NCBI GenBank assembly: GCA_046349635.1
Contig: JAXMBX010000014.1
Coordinates: forward strand, 31,798 to 95,797
DNA length: 64,000 bases
Direction of reading: 5' to 3'
Source: JAXMBX01 sp046349635
GTDB lineage: Bacteria; Planctomycetota; Planctomycetia; Planctomycetales; Planctomycetaceae
Shown: piece after piece, positions 15,968 through 23,722 of the stretch
Numbering within the stretch: position 1 is the first letter of the stretch
Layout of the letters: each line of letters starts with the position of its first letter
Made by a program: the position numbers and the translations under genes
Notes under the pieces: model-generated
What the model was told of the DNA's origin: nothing
What the model saw: the letters and a program-made list of their open reading frames with translations, nothing else
The model's database searches: none

Positions 15968-17952
15968 TGCGAATGCGAGGGTGGTTGTGCCTGTTGCTGG
16001 TCTGTGTCTCGCTGCAGGGGGCACGCGGAGAAGGTCCGAAACTGGAGCGGTTGAAATATCGGCATCCGGGGCTGGTCGTGGACCTGGGGGTGGGGTTGTG
16101 GGCGTGGCCGTTGCCGATGGATTTCGACGGCGACGGGGACCTGGACCTGGTGGTGAACTGTCCGGACAAGCCGAGCAACGGGGTGTATGTCTTTGAGAGC
16201 ACGACCGGGAGCACGGCAAAGACTAAAATGCCGGTCTTCAAGCCGGGGCGGCGGATCAGCAAGGGATTGCAGAACGTGCAGGTGAGCTACGTGGACGGGA
16301 AGCCGGTCGTTCTGGCACCGGGGACGGAGTTTCCCGATTTCCTGAAAACGGGATTGGAGCAGGGGAAGCTGCTGGGGGTGGGGCCGAATGTGCATCCGAA
16401 CCGTGTGCGGGGGAATATGTGGCGGGTGGTCGATTACGACGGGGATGGACGGCAGGATCTGATTGTCGGGGCGGATGACTGGACGGACTACGGCTGGGAC
16501 AACGCCTATGATGCGGAGGGGCATTGGACGCGCGGGCCTTTGCGGGGGTTTGTGTATCTGCTGCGGAATGAAGGGAGTGCCGAGACGCCGCGATATGCGA
16601 AGCCGGTGAAGGTGCAAGCGGGAGAGAAACCTGTCGAAGTGTTCGGCTGGCCTGCACCGAATTTCGCGGACTTCGACGGGGATGGGGATCTCGATCTGCT
16701 GTGCGGTGAGTTTCTGGATGGATTTACGTATTTCCAGAATGTGGGGACACGCAAAGAGCCGCGCTACAGCGCCGGTATCCGGTTGAAGACGCCAGAGGGA
16801 AAACCGTTGGTGATGGATCTGGAGATGATTACGCCGACGGCCATCGATTGGGACAGCGATGGAGATTTCGACCTGATTGTGGGGGATGAGGATGGTCGGG
16901 TGGCGTTCATTGAACACACCGGGCGAATGTCTGCGGACGGGACGCCGGTGTTTCTGTCGCCGCGATATTTCCAGCAGGAGGCGGAAGACTTGAAGTGCGG
17001 CGCACTTGCCACGCCGGTGGGTTTCGACTGGGATGGGGACGGGGATGACGACATCGTCAGCGGGAATACGGCGGGATACATCCTGTTTTTCGAGAACCTG
17101 AGTGGCCGGGGTGTGGAGCAGCCGCGTTGGAACGGGCCGAAGTACCTGGAAGCGGGAGGAGAGCGGATTCGGATCATGGCGGGTCCGAACGGAAGCATTC
17201 AGGGGCCATGCGAGGCGAAGTGGGGTTACACGACACTGAGCGTGGCGGACTGGGACCAGGATGGACTGCCCGATCTGGTGGCGAATTCGATCTGGGGGAA
17301 AGTGGTCTGGTATCGGAACGTGGGGACGCGCAACGAGCCAAAGCTGGAGGCTGCGCAGCCCGTCGAGGTGGCGTGGAATGGTCCGCCACCGCGGCTGGCG
17401 TATGGCTGGTTAAAGCCCGAGGGGAATGCGCTGTTGACGCAATGGCGGACGACGCCGGTGGTGACGGACTTCAATCGGGACGGGCTGGTCGATCTGGTGA
17501 TGCTGGACCAGGAAGGGTATCTCGGTTTTTTTGAACGCAAGGTTGTGGACGGGAAGAAAGTCCTGTTGCCGCCGAGGCGGGCGTTCATCGGAGAGAATGT
17601 TTCCGAGACGGATCAGAAGCAGAACGTGCTGAATTCTCAGCCAGGTCCGTTGAGATTGAACCGTGGGATCGCGGGGAAAAGCGGTCGACGGAAGTTGTGT
17701 AGCGTCGATTGGGATGGAGACGGGAAGCCGGATCTCTTTGTGAATTCCGCGAATGCGAATTATCTGAAGCAGACCGGCGAGAGTGACGGAGGGTGGACGT
17801 TTCGGGACATGGGTCTCTTGGTGAATGAGAACATCGAAGGGCACGATGTGAGTCCCACGACGGTCGACTTCAATGCCGACGGCATACCGGATTTTGTCGG
17901 CGGGGCGGAAGACGGGAGGTTTTATTACCTGCGGAATCCGCGAACGAAGTGA
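15967..17952 (+). CDS. Secreted FG-GAP/VCBS repeat protein
   Basis: Exported protein of 661 aa with a Sec-type signal (MRMRGWLCLLLVCVSLQGARG). It carries repeated calcium-binding loops of the form DxDGDGDxDL: MDFDGDGDLDLVVN near residue 52, then YDGDGRQDLIVG, DFDGDGDLDLLCG, WDSDGDFDLIVG, WDGDGDDDIVSG, WDQDGLPDLVAN, FNRDGLVDLVML, WDGDGKPDLFVN and FNADGIPDFVGG. Together they should make an integrin-like seven-bladed beta-propeller with extra blades. Such proteins are abundant in planctomycetes and are presumed to bind ligands or polysaccharide outside the cytoplasm. The ATG at 15967 is chosen because it starts the signal peptide. The reason for coupling with ASCH and nuclease genes is unclear. 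Confidence 0.85.
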   Translation: MRMRGWLCLLLVCVSLQGARGEGPKLERLKYRHPGLVVDLGVGLWAWPLPMDFDGDGDLDLVVNCPDKPSNGVYVFESTTGSTAKTKMPVFKPGRRISKGLQNVQVSYVDGKPVVLAPGTEFPDFLKTGLEQGKLLGVGPNVHPNRVRGNMWRVVDYDGDGRQDLIVGADDWTDYGWDNAYDAEGHWTRGPLRGFVYLLRNEGSAETPRYAKPVKVQAGEKPVEVFGWPAPNFADFDGDGDLDLLCGEFLDGFTYFQNVGTRKEPRYSAGIRLKTPEGKPLVMDLEMITPTAIDWDSDGDFDLIVGDEDGRVAFIEHTGRMSADGTPVFLSPRYFQQEAEDLKCGALATPVGFDWDGDGDDDIVSGNTAGYILFFENLSGRGVEQPRWNGPKYLEAGGERIRIMAGPNGSIQGPCEAKWGYTTLSVADWDQDGLPDLVANSIWGKVVWYRNVGTRNEPKLEAAQPVEVAWNGPPPRLAYGWLKPEGNALLTQWRTTPVVTDFNRDGLVDLVMLDQEGYLGFFERKVVDGKKVLLPPRRAFIGENVSETDQKQNVLNSQPGPLRLNRGIAGKSGRRKLCSVDWDGDGKPDLFVNSANANYLKQTGESDGGWTFRDMGLLVNENIEGHDVSPTTVDFNADGIPDFVGGAEDGRFYYLRNPRTK

Positions 17953-17968
17953 GGCACAGACTGTTCTC

Positions 17969-18697
17969 TTATTTGAAGGGCCAGGCGTCGCCTAATGCTT
18001 CCTGCTGGAGGCGGGTGAGATCGCGGATGCCTTGTTCGGCGAGGGCGAGTTGGGCGTCGAGTTGCAGGCGGCTGAAGGTACGACCTTCGGCGGTCCCCTG
18101 GATCTCAACAAATTCCCCGGCGCCGGTCATCACCACGTTCAGATCGACTTCGGCCTTGCTGTCCTCGGAGTATTGCAGATCGAGGAGGAGTTGGCCGTCC
18201 ATATAGCCCACGCTGACTGCGGCGATGCTGGAGGTGAAGACGGGACGACCGAGTTGCGGGAGGACGGGAGCGAGAGCATGGATGGCATCGCACAGGGCGA
18301 TGAAGCCGCCAGTGATGCTGAGAGTCCGCGTGCCGCCGTCCGCTTCGAGGACATCGCAATCGACGTAGAGGGAGCGCGGGCCGAGGGCTTCGCGATCGAC
18401 GACGGCGCGGAGGCTGCGGCCGATCAGGCGCTGGATTTCGGTGGTCCGACCGTCGATCTTGCCGCCACGGTCGCGGGTCTTGCGCGGGGCGGTGCTGCCG
18501 GGGAGCATGCTGTATTCAGAGGTCACCCAACCCTTTTGGGAATTTCCCATCCATTCGGGGAGTCCTTCCTGCACGCTGACGGTGCAGAGGATGGTGGTTT
18601 TTCCGGCCTGGATCAGGACGCTGCCGGGGGTGGACCCGGTGAAATTGCGTTGGATGCGGATGGGGCGAAGCTGGTCGGGACGGCGGTCCTGGCGCAT
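17969..18697 (-). CDS. rph: Ribonuclease PH
   Basis: Phosphorolytic 3'-5' exoribonuclease that trims tRNA 3' ends. The 242-aa product shows RRPDQLRPIRIQRNF at the start, AGKTTILCTVSVQEGLP, the GWVTSEYSMLPGSTAPRKTR segment, DGRTTEIQRLIGRSLR (the conserved Arg cluster), DCDVLEADGGTRTLSITGGF (phosphate/catalytic site), and QGTAEGRTFSRLQLD. This is the standard RNase PH rather than PNPase. ATG at 18697 is preferred to an upstream TTG. It is convergent with the FG-GAP gene and downstream of the two-component system genes. Confidence 0.95.
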   Translation of the reverse strand: MRQDRRPDQLRPIRIQRNFTGSTPGSVLIQAGKTTILCTVSVQEGLPEWMGNSQKGWVTSEYSMLPGSTAPRKTRDRGGKIDGRTTEIQRLIGRSLRAVVDREALGPRSLYVDCDVLEADGGTRTLSITGGFIALCDAIHALAPVLPQLGRPVFTSSIAAVSVGYMDGQLLLDLQYSEDSKAEVDLNVVMTGAGEFVEIQGTAEGRTFSRLQLDAQLALAEQGIRDLTRLQQEALGDAWPFK

Positions 18698-18795
18698 GAG
18701 AGATTCCAAAACAGAGAACGGAGATTGAAGAAGCTCTCTACCCTGCGGATTTGGAGCCGCGATTGCAAGTCCGGGGCTGAAACGGCGATATGGTT

Positions 18796-20478
18796 TCAGC
18801 TTTGAGCCAGCGGGAGGCGGACTTCGACGGTCGTTCCCTGTTGCGGTTCACTCTCGATTGTGATCGTGCCGTGGTGGGCGTCGATGATCGTTTTGCAGAT
18901 GGAGAGTCCCAGGCCCGTCCCTCCCTCGGCGCGGGAGCGGGCTTTATCAACGCGATAAAACCGCTCGAAGACGTGGGGGAGTTCGTCGGCGGGGATGCCG
19001 ATGCCCGTGTCGGAAATGCGAATGACCGCGAAGTTTTCGAGGGGGAAGATCCTGGCGTCGACGCTCCCTTGTTCGCGGTTGTAGCGGATGGCATTGGTGA
19101 GGAGGTTGGTCAGAACCTGCACGATGCGGCTGCGGTCTCCCTTGATGCGGACAGGTTCGAAGTGACCGGTCAGGGTGATGTGGCGTTCGTCAGCCAGAGG
19201 CCGAAGAAGATCCAGGCATTCCCGTCCCAGGGCATCGAGTTCGACGAGGGTGTATTCCTGCTCCGGTTGGCCGGCGTCGTAGCGGGCCAGGGCCAGCAGA
19301 CCGTCAATGAGGGTTTTCATCCGCTGGCCTGCGCGGCGGCAGGTCTCGATGGCGTCACGATACTCCTCTGGTGAGCGAGATCGGGAAAGAGCCAGTTCGG
19401 TGTGGCTGAGGATGACGGAGACGGGGGTGCGCAATTCGTGGGACGCGTCGGCCGTGAAACGCGACTGTTGCTCGAATGCGGCCTGCAGGCCGTCAAAGGT
19501 GCGGTTCAAGACGCCGGCCAGTTGTCCCAGTTCGTCATCGGTTTTCTCCAGGTTGATGCGTTCGGAGAGATTCTTGACGGAGATGGATTCGGCGGTGGTC
19601 GCCATCTTGGCGATGGGCTTCAAAGCGTGGAGCGACAGCCAGTAGTCCCCCACAAGGCCGACGGCCAGAACACCCATCCCCGCGAGGATCATCAGCAGTG
19701 TGGAACTCCGCTGGGCGGAAAGCTCCGGAGCGAGGCTGCGACCGACGAGCATGTTGACGTCAAAGCGGAAACCATGTGCCAGTTCCCGGACCTGATCGTG
19801 TCCTTCGACGCGGGTCTGGACGCGGCGTTCGGAGAGTCCCTGTTCCTCCTTAAGGCCGGGGTAGGGAATATCAGGAGCATTGGCGGATTTGGCGAGAATT
19901 CGATCTTTCCCCATCCAGAGGATGAAGTAGGGGAGAGTTTCGTGGTTTCCTTCGTAGAGAGCGGCGAATTCTTCCGCCAGCTTGGGATTGGGTTCAAAAC
20001 GACGCGGGTCGAACATGGGACGCCCATCCTCTCGCCCATCGGGACGGCGACGGAAGCGGTTGGGATCTCCCGGCTGACCGAACAAGGGAGGCGCGGGAGG
20101 AGCGGCGTCCGGTGGCTGAGGCGCGGCAGGTTGTTGCTGAGGCGAGGGGGCAGGTTGCTGGGCCTGAATCAGAATGGCTGGAGCGTCGTCATGGTGCGGG
20201 AGGATTTTCGGCGCGGGAATATCGAAGGCAACGGGGCGACCATTGTTATTTGGAGCTGCGGGAGGAGGATTATCCTGCGGATTTCGTCGTCCGCGAGGCA
20301 TGCGATTGGGCCACATGCGGGCGCGGACGATTTCGGTGGCGCGGTCGAGTTCGGCGTCGACCTGCTGGATGCGGGTCTGCCACTGCAGATAATCGACGAC
20401 CCCGCCGAAGATCCCCAGAACGGTGACGAGGACCACGGCGTGCCAGATCTGCAGGCGCCAATGCAGCGACCTAATCAT
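18796..20478 (-). CDS. Sensor histidine kinase, CusS/QseC-like, with Pro/Gln-rich periplasmic domain
   Basis: Membrane sensor of 560 aa: TM1 at residues 12-30, periplasmic region 31-258, TM2 259-281, HAMP 281-335, HisKA with phospho-acceptor His347 in FTADASHELRTPVS, and HATPase_c with GTGLGLSICKTI and a DTGIGIPADELPHVFERF block. The periplasmic region is odd: residues 55-165 are a low-complexity Pro/Gln/Ala/Arg-rich stretch with an HHDD cluster, followed by a more ordered part (residues 165-245). The layout resembles metal sensors of the CusS/PcoS group, but the ligand is not known. It overlaps the response regulator by 8 bases. Confidence 0.9.
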   Translation of the reverse strand: MIRSLHWRLQIWHAVVLVTVLGIFGGVVDYLQWQTRIQQVDAELDRATEIVRARMWPNRMPRGRRNPQDNPPPAAPNNNGRPVAFDIPAPKILPHHDDAPAILIQAQQPAPSPQQQPAAPQPPDAAPPAPPLFGQPGDPNRFRRRPDGREDGRPMFDPRRFEPNPKLAEEFAALYEGNHETLPYFILWMGKDRILAKSANAPDIPYPGLKEEQGLSERRVQTRVEGHDQVRELAHGFRFDVNMLVGRSLAPELSAQRSSTLLMILAGMGVLAVGLVGDYWLSLHALKPIAKMATTAESISVKNLSERINLEKTDDELGQLAGVLNRTFDGLQAAFEQQSRFTADASHELRTPVSVILSHTELALSRSRSPEEYRDAIETCRRAGQRMKTLIDGLLALARYDAGQPEQEYTLVELDALGRECLDLLRPLADERHITLTGHFEPVRIKGDRSRIVQVLTNLLTNAIRYNREQGSVDARIFPLENFAVIRISDTGIGIPADELPHVFERFYRVDKARSRAEGGTGLGLSICKTIIDAHHGTITIESEPQQGTTVEVRLPLAQS

Positions 20479-21124
20479 CGATCAGATATCCTTGTCCACG
20501 GCGTGTCTGGATCAGGTCATGCCCCAGCTTGCGGCGGAGGTTGGAGACATACACATCCGTGAGATTCGACAAACTCTCTTCGTTTTCATCAAACAAATGA
20601 TCATAAATCATCGTGCGGGTGACCAGTTCCCCCCGGTGAAGCGCCAGGAATTCGAGAAAACTGTATTCCTTGGCCGTCAATGCGACCGGTTCATCGGCGA
20701 GAGTGACGGTGCGCGAGACCGTGTCGATCCGGACGTCACCGATTTCCAGGATGGGGCGGGGTTGCCCGGCGGCCCGGCGGATGAGCGCCCGGACGCGAGC
20801 CAGTAGCTCCTTGAGTTCAAACGGCTTGACGAGGTAGTCGTCGGCCCCGCCATCGAGGCCCCGCACCCGGTCGTTCAAAGAGTCGCGGGCAGTGAGCATC
20901 AGGACGGGTGTTTTCTTGGACTCGCGGAGAGTGTTCAGGACGCTCCAGCCATCGCGCTTGGGAAGCATCACGTCGAGGATGACGGCGTCGTACTCCCAGG
21001 ACTGCGCCTTGAAGAGACCATCCTCTCCCTCTTCGGCGGTATCGACGGCGTAACCTTCTTCGCGCAATGCGGACGCGATCACGCGCCGCAGATCCGCTTC
21101 ATCTTCAACAACCAGCAGGTGCAT
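20471..21124 (-). CDS. OmpR/CusR-type response regulator
   Basis: Winged-helix response regulator of 217 aa. REC domain residues 1-115: acidic pocket VVEDEADLRR, phosphorylation Asp51 in VILDVMLPKRDGW, LMLTARDS (Thr) and YLVKPFEL (Lys). OmpR/PhoB DNA-binding domain from about residue 123 with LTAKEYSFLEFLALHRGELVT and VYVSNLRRKLGHDLI. Its closest familiar relatives are CusR/CopR/PrrA-like regulators. It is the first gene of the two-gene operon with the kinase. Repeats A2 and B1 occupy the region upstream. Likely targets are the nearby EF-hand and LTxxQ genes; this is inferred from position and from the shared inverted repeat at 23493-23596. Confidence 0.93.
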   Translation of the reverse strand: MHLLVVEDEADLRRVIASALREEGYAVDTAEEGEDGLFKAQSWEYDAVILDVMLPKRDGWSVLNTLRESKKTPVLMLTARDSLNDRVRGLDGGADDYLVKPFELKELLARVRALIRRAAGQPRPILEIGDVRIDTVSRTVTLADEPVALTAKEYSFLEFLALHRGELVTRTMIYDHLFDENEESLSNLTDVYVSNLRRKLGHDLIQTRRGQGYLIDD

Positions 21125-21166
21125 GGAATCAATTCTTAATCAGAAACAAAGGACTCGGTGACTCTG

Positions 21167-21237
21167 ACAAAATGCTCTGGACGAAGTGAGTTTTCACGAA
21201 CATTGCTAATCCAGCGTGATCACCAACCGCATTTTGT
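21167..21237 (+). repeat. Intergenic hairpin repeat family A, copy 2
   Basis: A 71-nt element bounded by a perfect 9-bp inverted repeat, ACAAAATGC and GCATTTTGT. Compared with copy 1, the outer G-C pair is replaced by A-T on both arms, a compensatory change. It shares TGCTCTGGACGA after the left arm and GTGATCACC before the right arm with copy 1. An internal GTGA/TCAC hairpin is present at 21187-21198. Confidence 0.8.
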
Positions 21238-21319
21238 GAGGGGTTTTTCATTCAGTGTCTCAAAAGACCTGAGAGGATGGGAGTTCAAAAAGGTGTTTGA
21301 AACATCCCATCCTCCAAGG

Positions 21320-21415
21320 TTTGGAGCGTGCAACACTTTCGTGTCGCGTCAAAATCGTTTTTTTGGGGCATGATTATCGCCGCGACAGACGATCCATGTA
21401 AACTCGATGCGCTCT
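21320..21415 (+). repeat. Structured intergenic repeat family B, copy 1
   Basis: A 96-nt element related to 57431-57525. Outer stem GAGCG (21324-21328) pairs with CGCTC (21410-21414), extended by one wobble. Inner stem TGTCGCG (21342-21348) pairs with CGCGACA (21381-21387). Segments shared with copy 2 include TGTCGCGTC, AAATCG, CGACAG and TAAACTC. Confidence 0.75.
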
Positions 21416-21452
21416 CAAAAAGACCTGCAAGCAGATCTGTCATGAGCCGGGT

Positions 21453-23405
21453 TTATGCCGCGGGGGCTTTGGCCTCCTGAGGTTTGGCCTCCTGCGGCTT
21501 GACAGTGGCCGGGGTTTCCGCCGGTTTGTCGGCGGGTGCCGCTGCCGGGGCTGCCGGCGTGGCAACCGCGGTCGACTTGTCATTAGCAGGCTTATTATCA
21601 GTCGCGGCCTTTTCAGTGGCCGGTGCCTTTACAGCGTCCGCCACGGGAACAGACTTGGACTCAGGCTGAGGAGCGGGCTGCTGGACGAGTTCCTTGTCCT
21701 TCTCGGCCTTCTTGTCGTCCGGTTTCCCTTCGGGGCGTCCCGGGCGCTGCTTCATGCGGGCATCCATTTCCTCCTTGGAGATCGAACCGTCCTTGTTGGT
21801 GTCGGATTTTTCCAGACGGGACCAGAGGGGCGGAGGAACTTCGTCCTTGCTCAATTTTCCGTCGTGGTTCTTGTCGAGGAATTCAAACATCCGTGGCCCC
21901 CCGTGCGGACCGTGACCTGGGCCAGGACCCGGCTTCTTGTCAGCGTCCTTCTTGTCTCCGGGAGCGGGTTGTCCCGGTTTGTGGTGCATCCCAGCAGGCG
22001 GCGGAGGTCCCATTTCGTCACGAGTGATGAAGCCGTCATGGTTCTTGTCCATCTGTTTGAAGTGTTTCAACATTTCGTCCTGGCTGACTTTTCCATCCTT
22101 GTTTTCATCAAGCATGGCGAGCATGTGAGCCGGTCCGGGGTGGTGTTGCAGAGCTTGAAGCATGGGGTGATGCATCCCCATCGCGAAGGGTGGGTGGACA
22201 GAGCCTTTGCCGTTGTTGTGGCTACCACCCTTATGGGCGTGGCCTTTGGGGCCGTCTTTCCCAAGATGGGCTGTGCCGTGAGGACCCTTCCCAGCGTAGG
22301 GTCCGCCATGCTTATGTTTGCCGGCGTGCTTTTTGCCGTGATCTCCTTGAGGGCCGTGACCTTTGTGGTGTTCGCAGCACGCACAGTGGTGTCCGTGATG
22401 TCCACCGCGATGACGGGCGTGGTGTCCACCAGGTCCGCCGTGGTGACCCTGGTGACAGAACGGGCAGCCGCCGTGGTGTCCAGGATGGCCGTGCATCATG
22501 GGGCCACGATGAGCAAAGTTGTGGCCGTGTCCGAAATGGTCGCAGTGCGGGCAAAAGCCGTGGTGTTGCGGTCCACGGAAGTGGCCGTGGAAACGACCGC
22601 CTTGGGGGAATCGTCCGGCGAAGTGGCCGTGGAAGGCCATGCGACCATGGGCGCCGACGCCATGACCTCCGCCACCGTGACCTCCGGCAAAGTGGCCGGG
22701 GCCGCGACCGTGGGGACCGTGAGCGAAGTGTCCCGGACCGGGGCCCCGCTGGGCGAACCGCTGCGGGCCATGCTGACCGTGCTGATGCCGCTTGAAGGCT
22801 TCGCAGATCGGGCAGTCATCGTGGTCATCGCCACGATGGTTCATCGCGGGGCCACGATCTGGACCACGGCGATGTTCGGGATGGTCACCGTGTTCAAAGC
22901 GGCCACCGTCGCGACGTCCCATGCGGGGATGGTCATCATCATCGTCGTCATGACGGGCGAAGTAGCGATGTCCTGCTTCTTCATCCCGGTCCCGGGCGAA
23001 GTCCCGTCCACGAGGAGCGTGATCCTGGTCGCGCCAATCTTCGCGACGGCGGGAATCTCGATCGGCGTAGTAGTCATCGCGGTCATCCCGGTCGGAATAC
23101 CGCGAGGCTCGCTCGGGGTAAAAGTCATTCCGGTCCCGGCGATCACGATATTCATCACGGTGGCGGGAAGGACGGTCATCGTCATCCCGGGCTGCGTAGT
23201 AAGTTTCTTCGTCACGGAAACGATAAGCGTCCCGAACGTCCTCGCGATCGAAGTTTTCGCGGTCGTAGTGACGTGATTCCCGGTGATTGGCGAACGACTG
23301 ATTTTCGCGAGAGGTGGATTCGCGCCCCTTGTCGGCCTGGGAATTCCCTTGGCCCAAGGCGAAGCACGCGATGCCACAAATCGCGGAGAGCATGACAGAC
23401 CTCAT
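21453..23405 (-). CDS. Secreted His/Gly-rich protein with CxxC motifs and four EF-hands
   Basis: Exported protein of 650 aa that I cannot place in a named family. Order: signal peptide (residues 1-24); a highly charged Asp/Arg/Tyr region (25-185) with runs such as DDDDDD; a His/Gly region (185-400) carrying CPIC (198-201), CPHC (285-288), CPFC (314-317) and CACC (341-344), each surrounded by His; then four canonical EF-hand loops at 433-444, 453-464, 511-522 and 535-546, each with Asp at positions 1 and 5, Gly at 6 and Glu at 12. The loops form two pairs separated by a Pro/Gly linker. The tail is Pro/Ala/Lys rich. Such composition predicts binding of transition metals and calcium outside the cytoplasm. 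It sits beside a CusRS-like system and a Spy-like gene, fitting a metal or envelope-stress role (inference). Confidence 0.85.
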   Translation of the reverse strand: MRSVMLSAICGIACFALGQGNSQADKGRESTSRENQSFANHRESRHYDRENFDREDVRDAYRFRDEETYYAARDDDDRPSRHRDEYRDRRDRNDFYPERASRYSDRDDRDDYYADRDSRRREDWRDQDHAPRGRDFARDRDEEAGHRYFARHDDDDDDHPRMGRRDGGRFEHGDHPEHRRGPDRGPAMNHRGDDHDDCPICEAFKRHQHGQHGPQRFAQRGPGPGHFAHGPHGRGPGHFAGGHGGGGHGVGAHGRMAFHGHFAGRFPQGGRFHGHFRGPQHHGFCPHCDHFGHGHNFAHRGPMMHGHPGHHGGCPFCHQGHHGGPGGHHARHRGGHHGHHCACCEHHKGHGPQGDHGKKHAGKHKHGGPYAGKGPHGTAHLGKDGPKGHAHKGGSHNNGKGSVHPPFAMGMHHPMLQALQHHPGPAHMLAMLDENKDGKVSQDEMLKHFKQMDKNHDGFITRDEMGPPPPAGMHHKPGQPAPGDKKDADKKPGPGPGHGPHGGPRMFEFLDKNHDGKLSKDEVPPPLWSRLEKSDTNKDGSISKEEMDARMKQRPGRPEGKPDDKKAEKDKELVQQPAPQPESKSVPVADAVKAPATEKAATDNKPANDKSTAVATPAAPAAAPADKPAETPATVKPQEAKPQEAKAPAA

Positions 23406-23722
23406 GGCGACACTCCTGTGTTTTGCGACGAAGATGACAGTTTGCGGGCGACTCTCCCGCGTTTCATTTCAGCAGGCATCTTAGGGGAGGAGACCTTAAA
23501 CCAAGATGAATGTTTTTCAGCATTTTTTGCGGGGTTTTAAGTTAAATTGGAATTAAGGAAGTGACTCGCGAAGGGTGCTTCATGTTGGTTTAAGGTGGTC
23601 CCGGATAGGGTAACTCGATTCGCGCTGCAGGGTTCCCTGCGTGACCTGTGTACCGCGGCGACAAAAAACGATTCCAGATCGATCCATTGTGGATCATGAC
23701 ACGAGCGAGATGAGGAACAAAC
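23406..23722. other. Divergent promoter region of EF-hand and LTxxQ genes
   Basis: About 315 bp without a gene. It contains an AT-rich core flanked by long inverted repeat arms (see 23493-23596) and should hold both promoters. The rest shows no recognisable RNA or coding potential. Confidence 0.5.
23493..23596. promoter_or_regulatory. Long inverted repeat, candidate regulator binding region
   Basis: The left arm at 23493-23510 and the right arm at 23579-23596 are reverse complements over 18 bp with one mismatch. The core ACCTTAAACCAA/TTGGTTTAAGGT is perfect over 12 bp. Between them, TTGGAATTAAGG (near 23547-23558) is a similar third half-site. The spacing between arms is 68 bp of AT-rich DNA. 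Position between two divergent envelope genes suggests an operator or looping site. Confidence 0.5.

Larger units (their letters stand above)
21125..21452. other. Intergenic region between response regulator and EF-hand gene
   Basis: About 330 bp without a gene. It holds hairpin repeat A2 (21167-21237) and repeat B1 (21320-21415), so well over half of its length is repeat sequence. It must also carry the promoter of the two-component system. Confidence 0.6.

Noticed and set aside
22190..22800. Possible CRISPR-like or tandem DNA repeat in the His-rich coding region
   Set aside because: Short degenerate repeats of CATGG/GGCCAC type follow from His/Gly codons; there is no constant repeat with spacers.
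21864..23276. Forward frame of 470 aa rich in Val, Thr, Ala, Met
   Set aside because: Shadow of the His/Gly/Asp-rich EF-hand protein; its regular composition mirrors the repetitive codons on the other strand.
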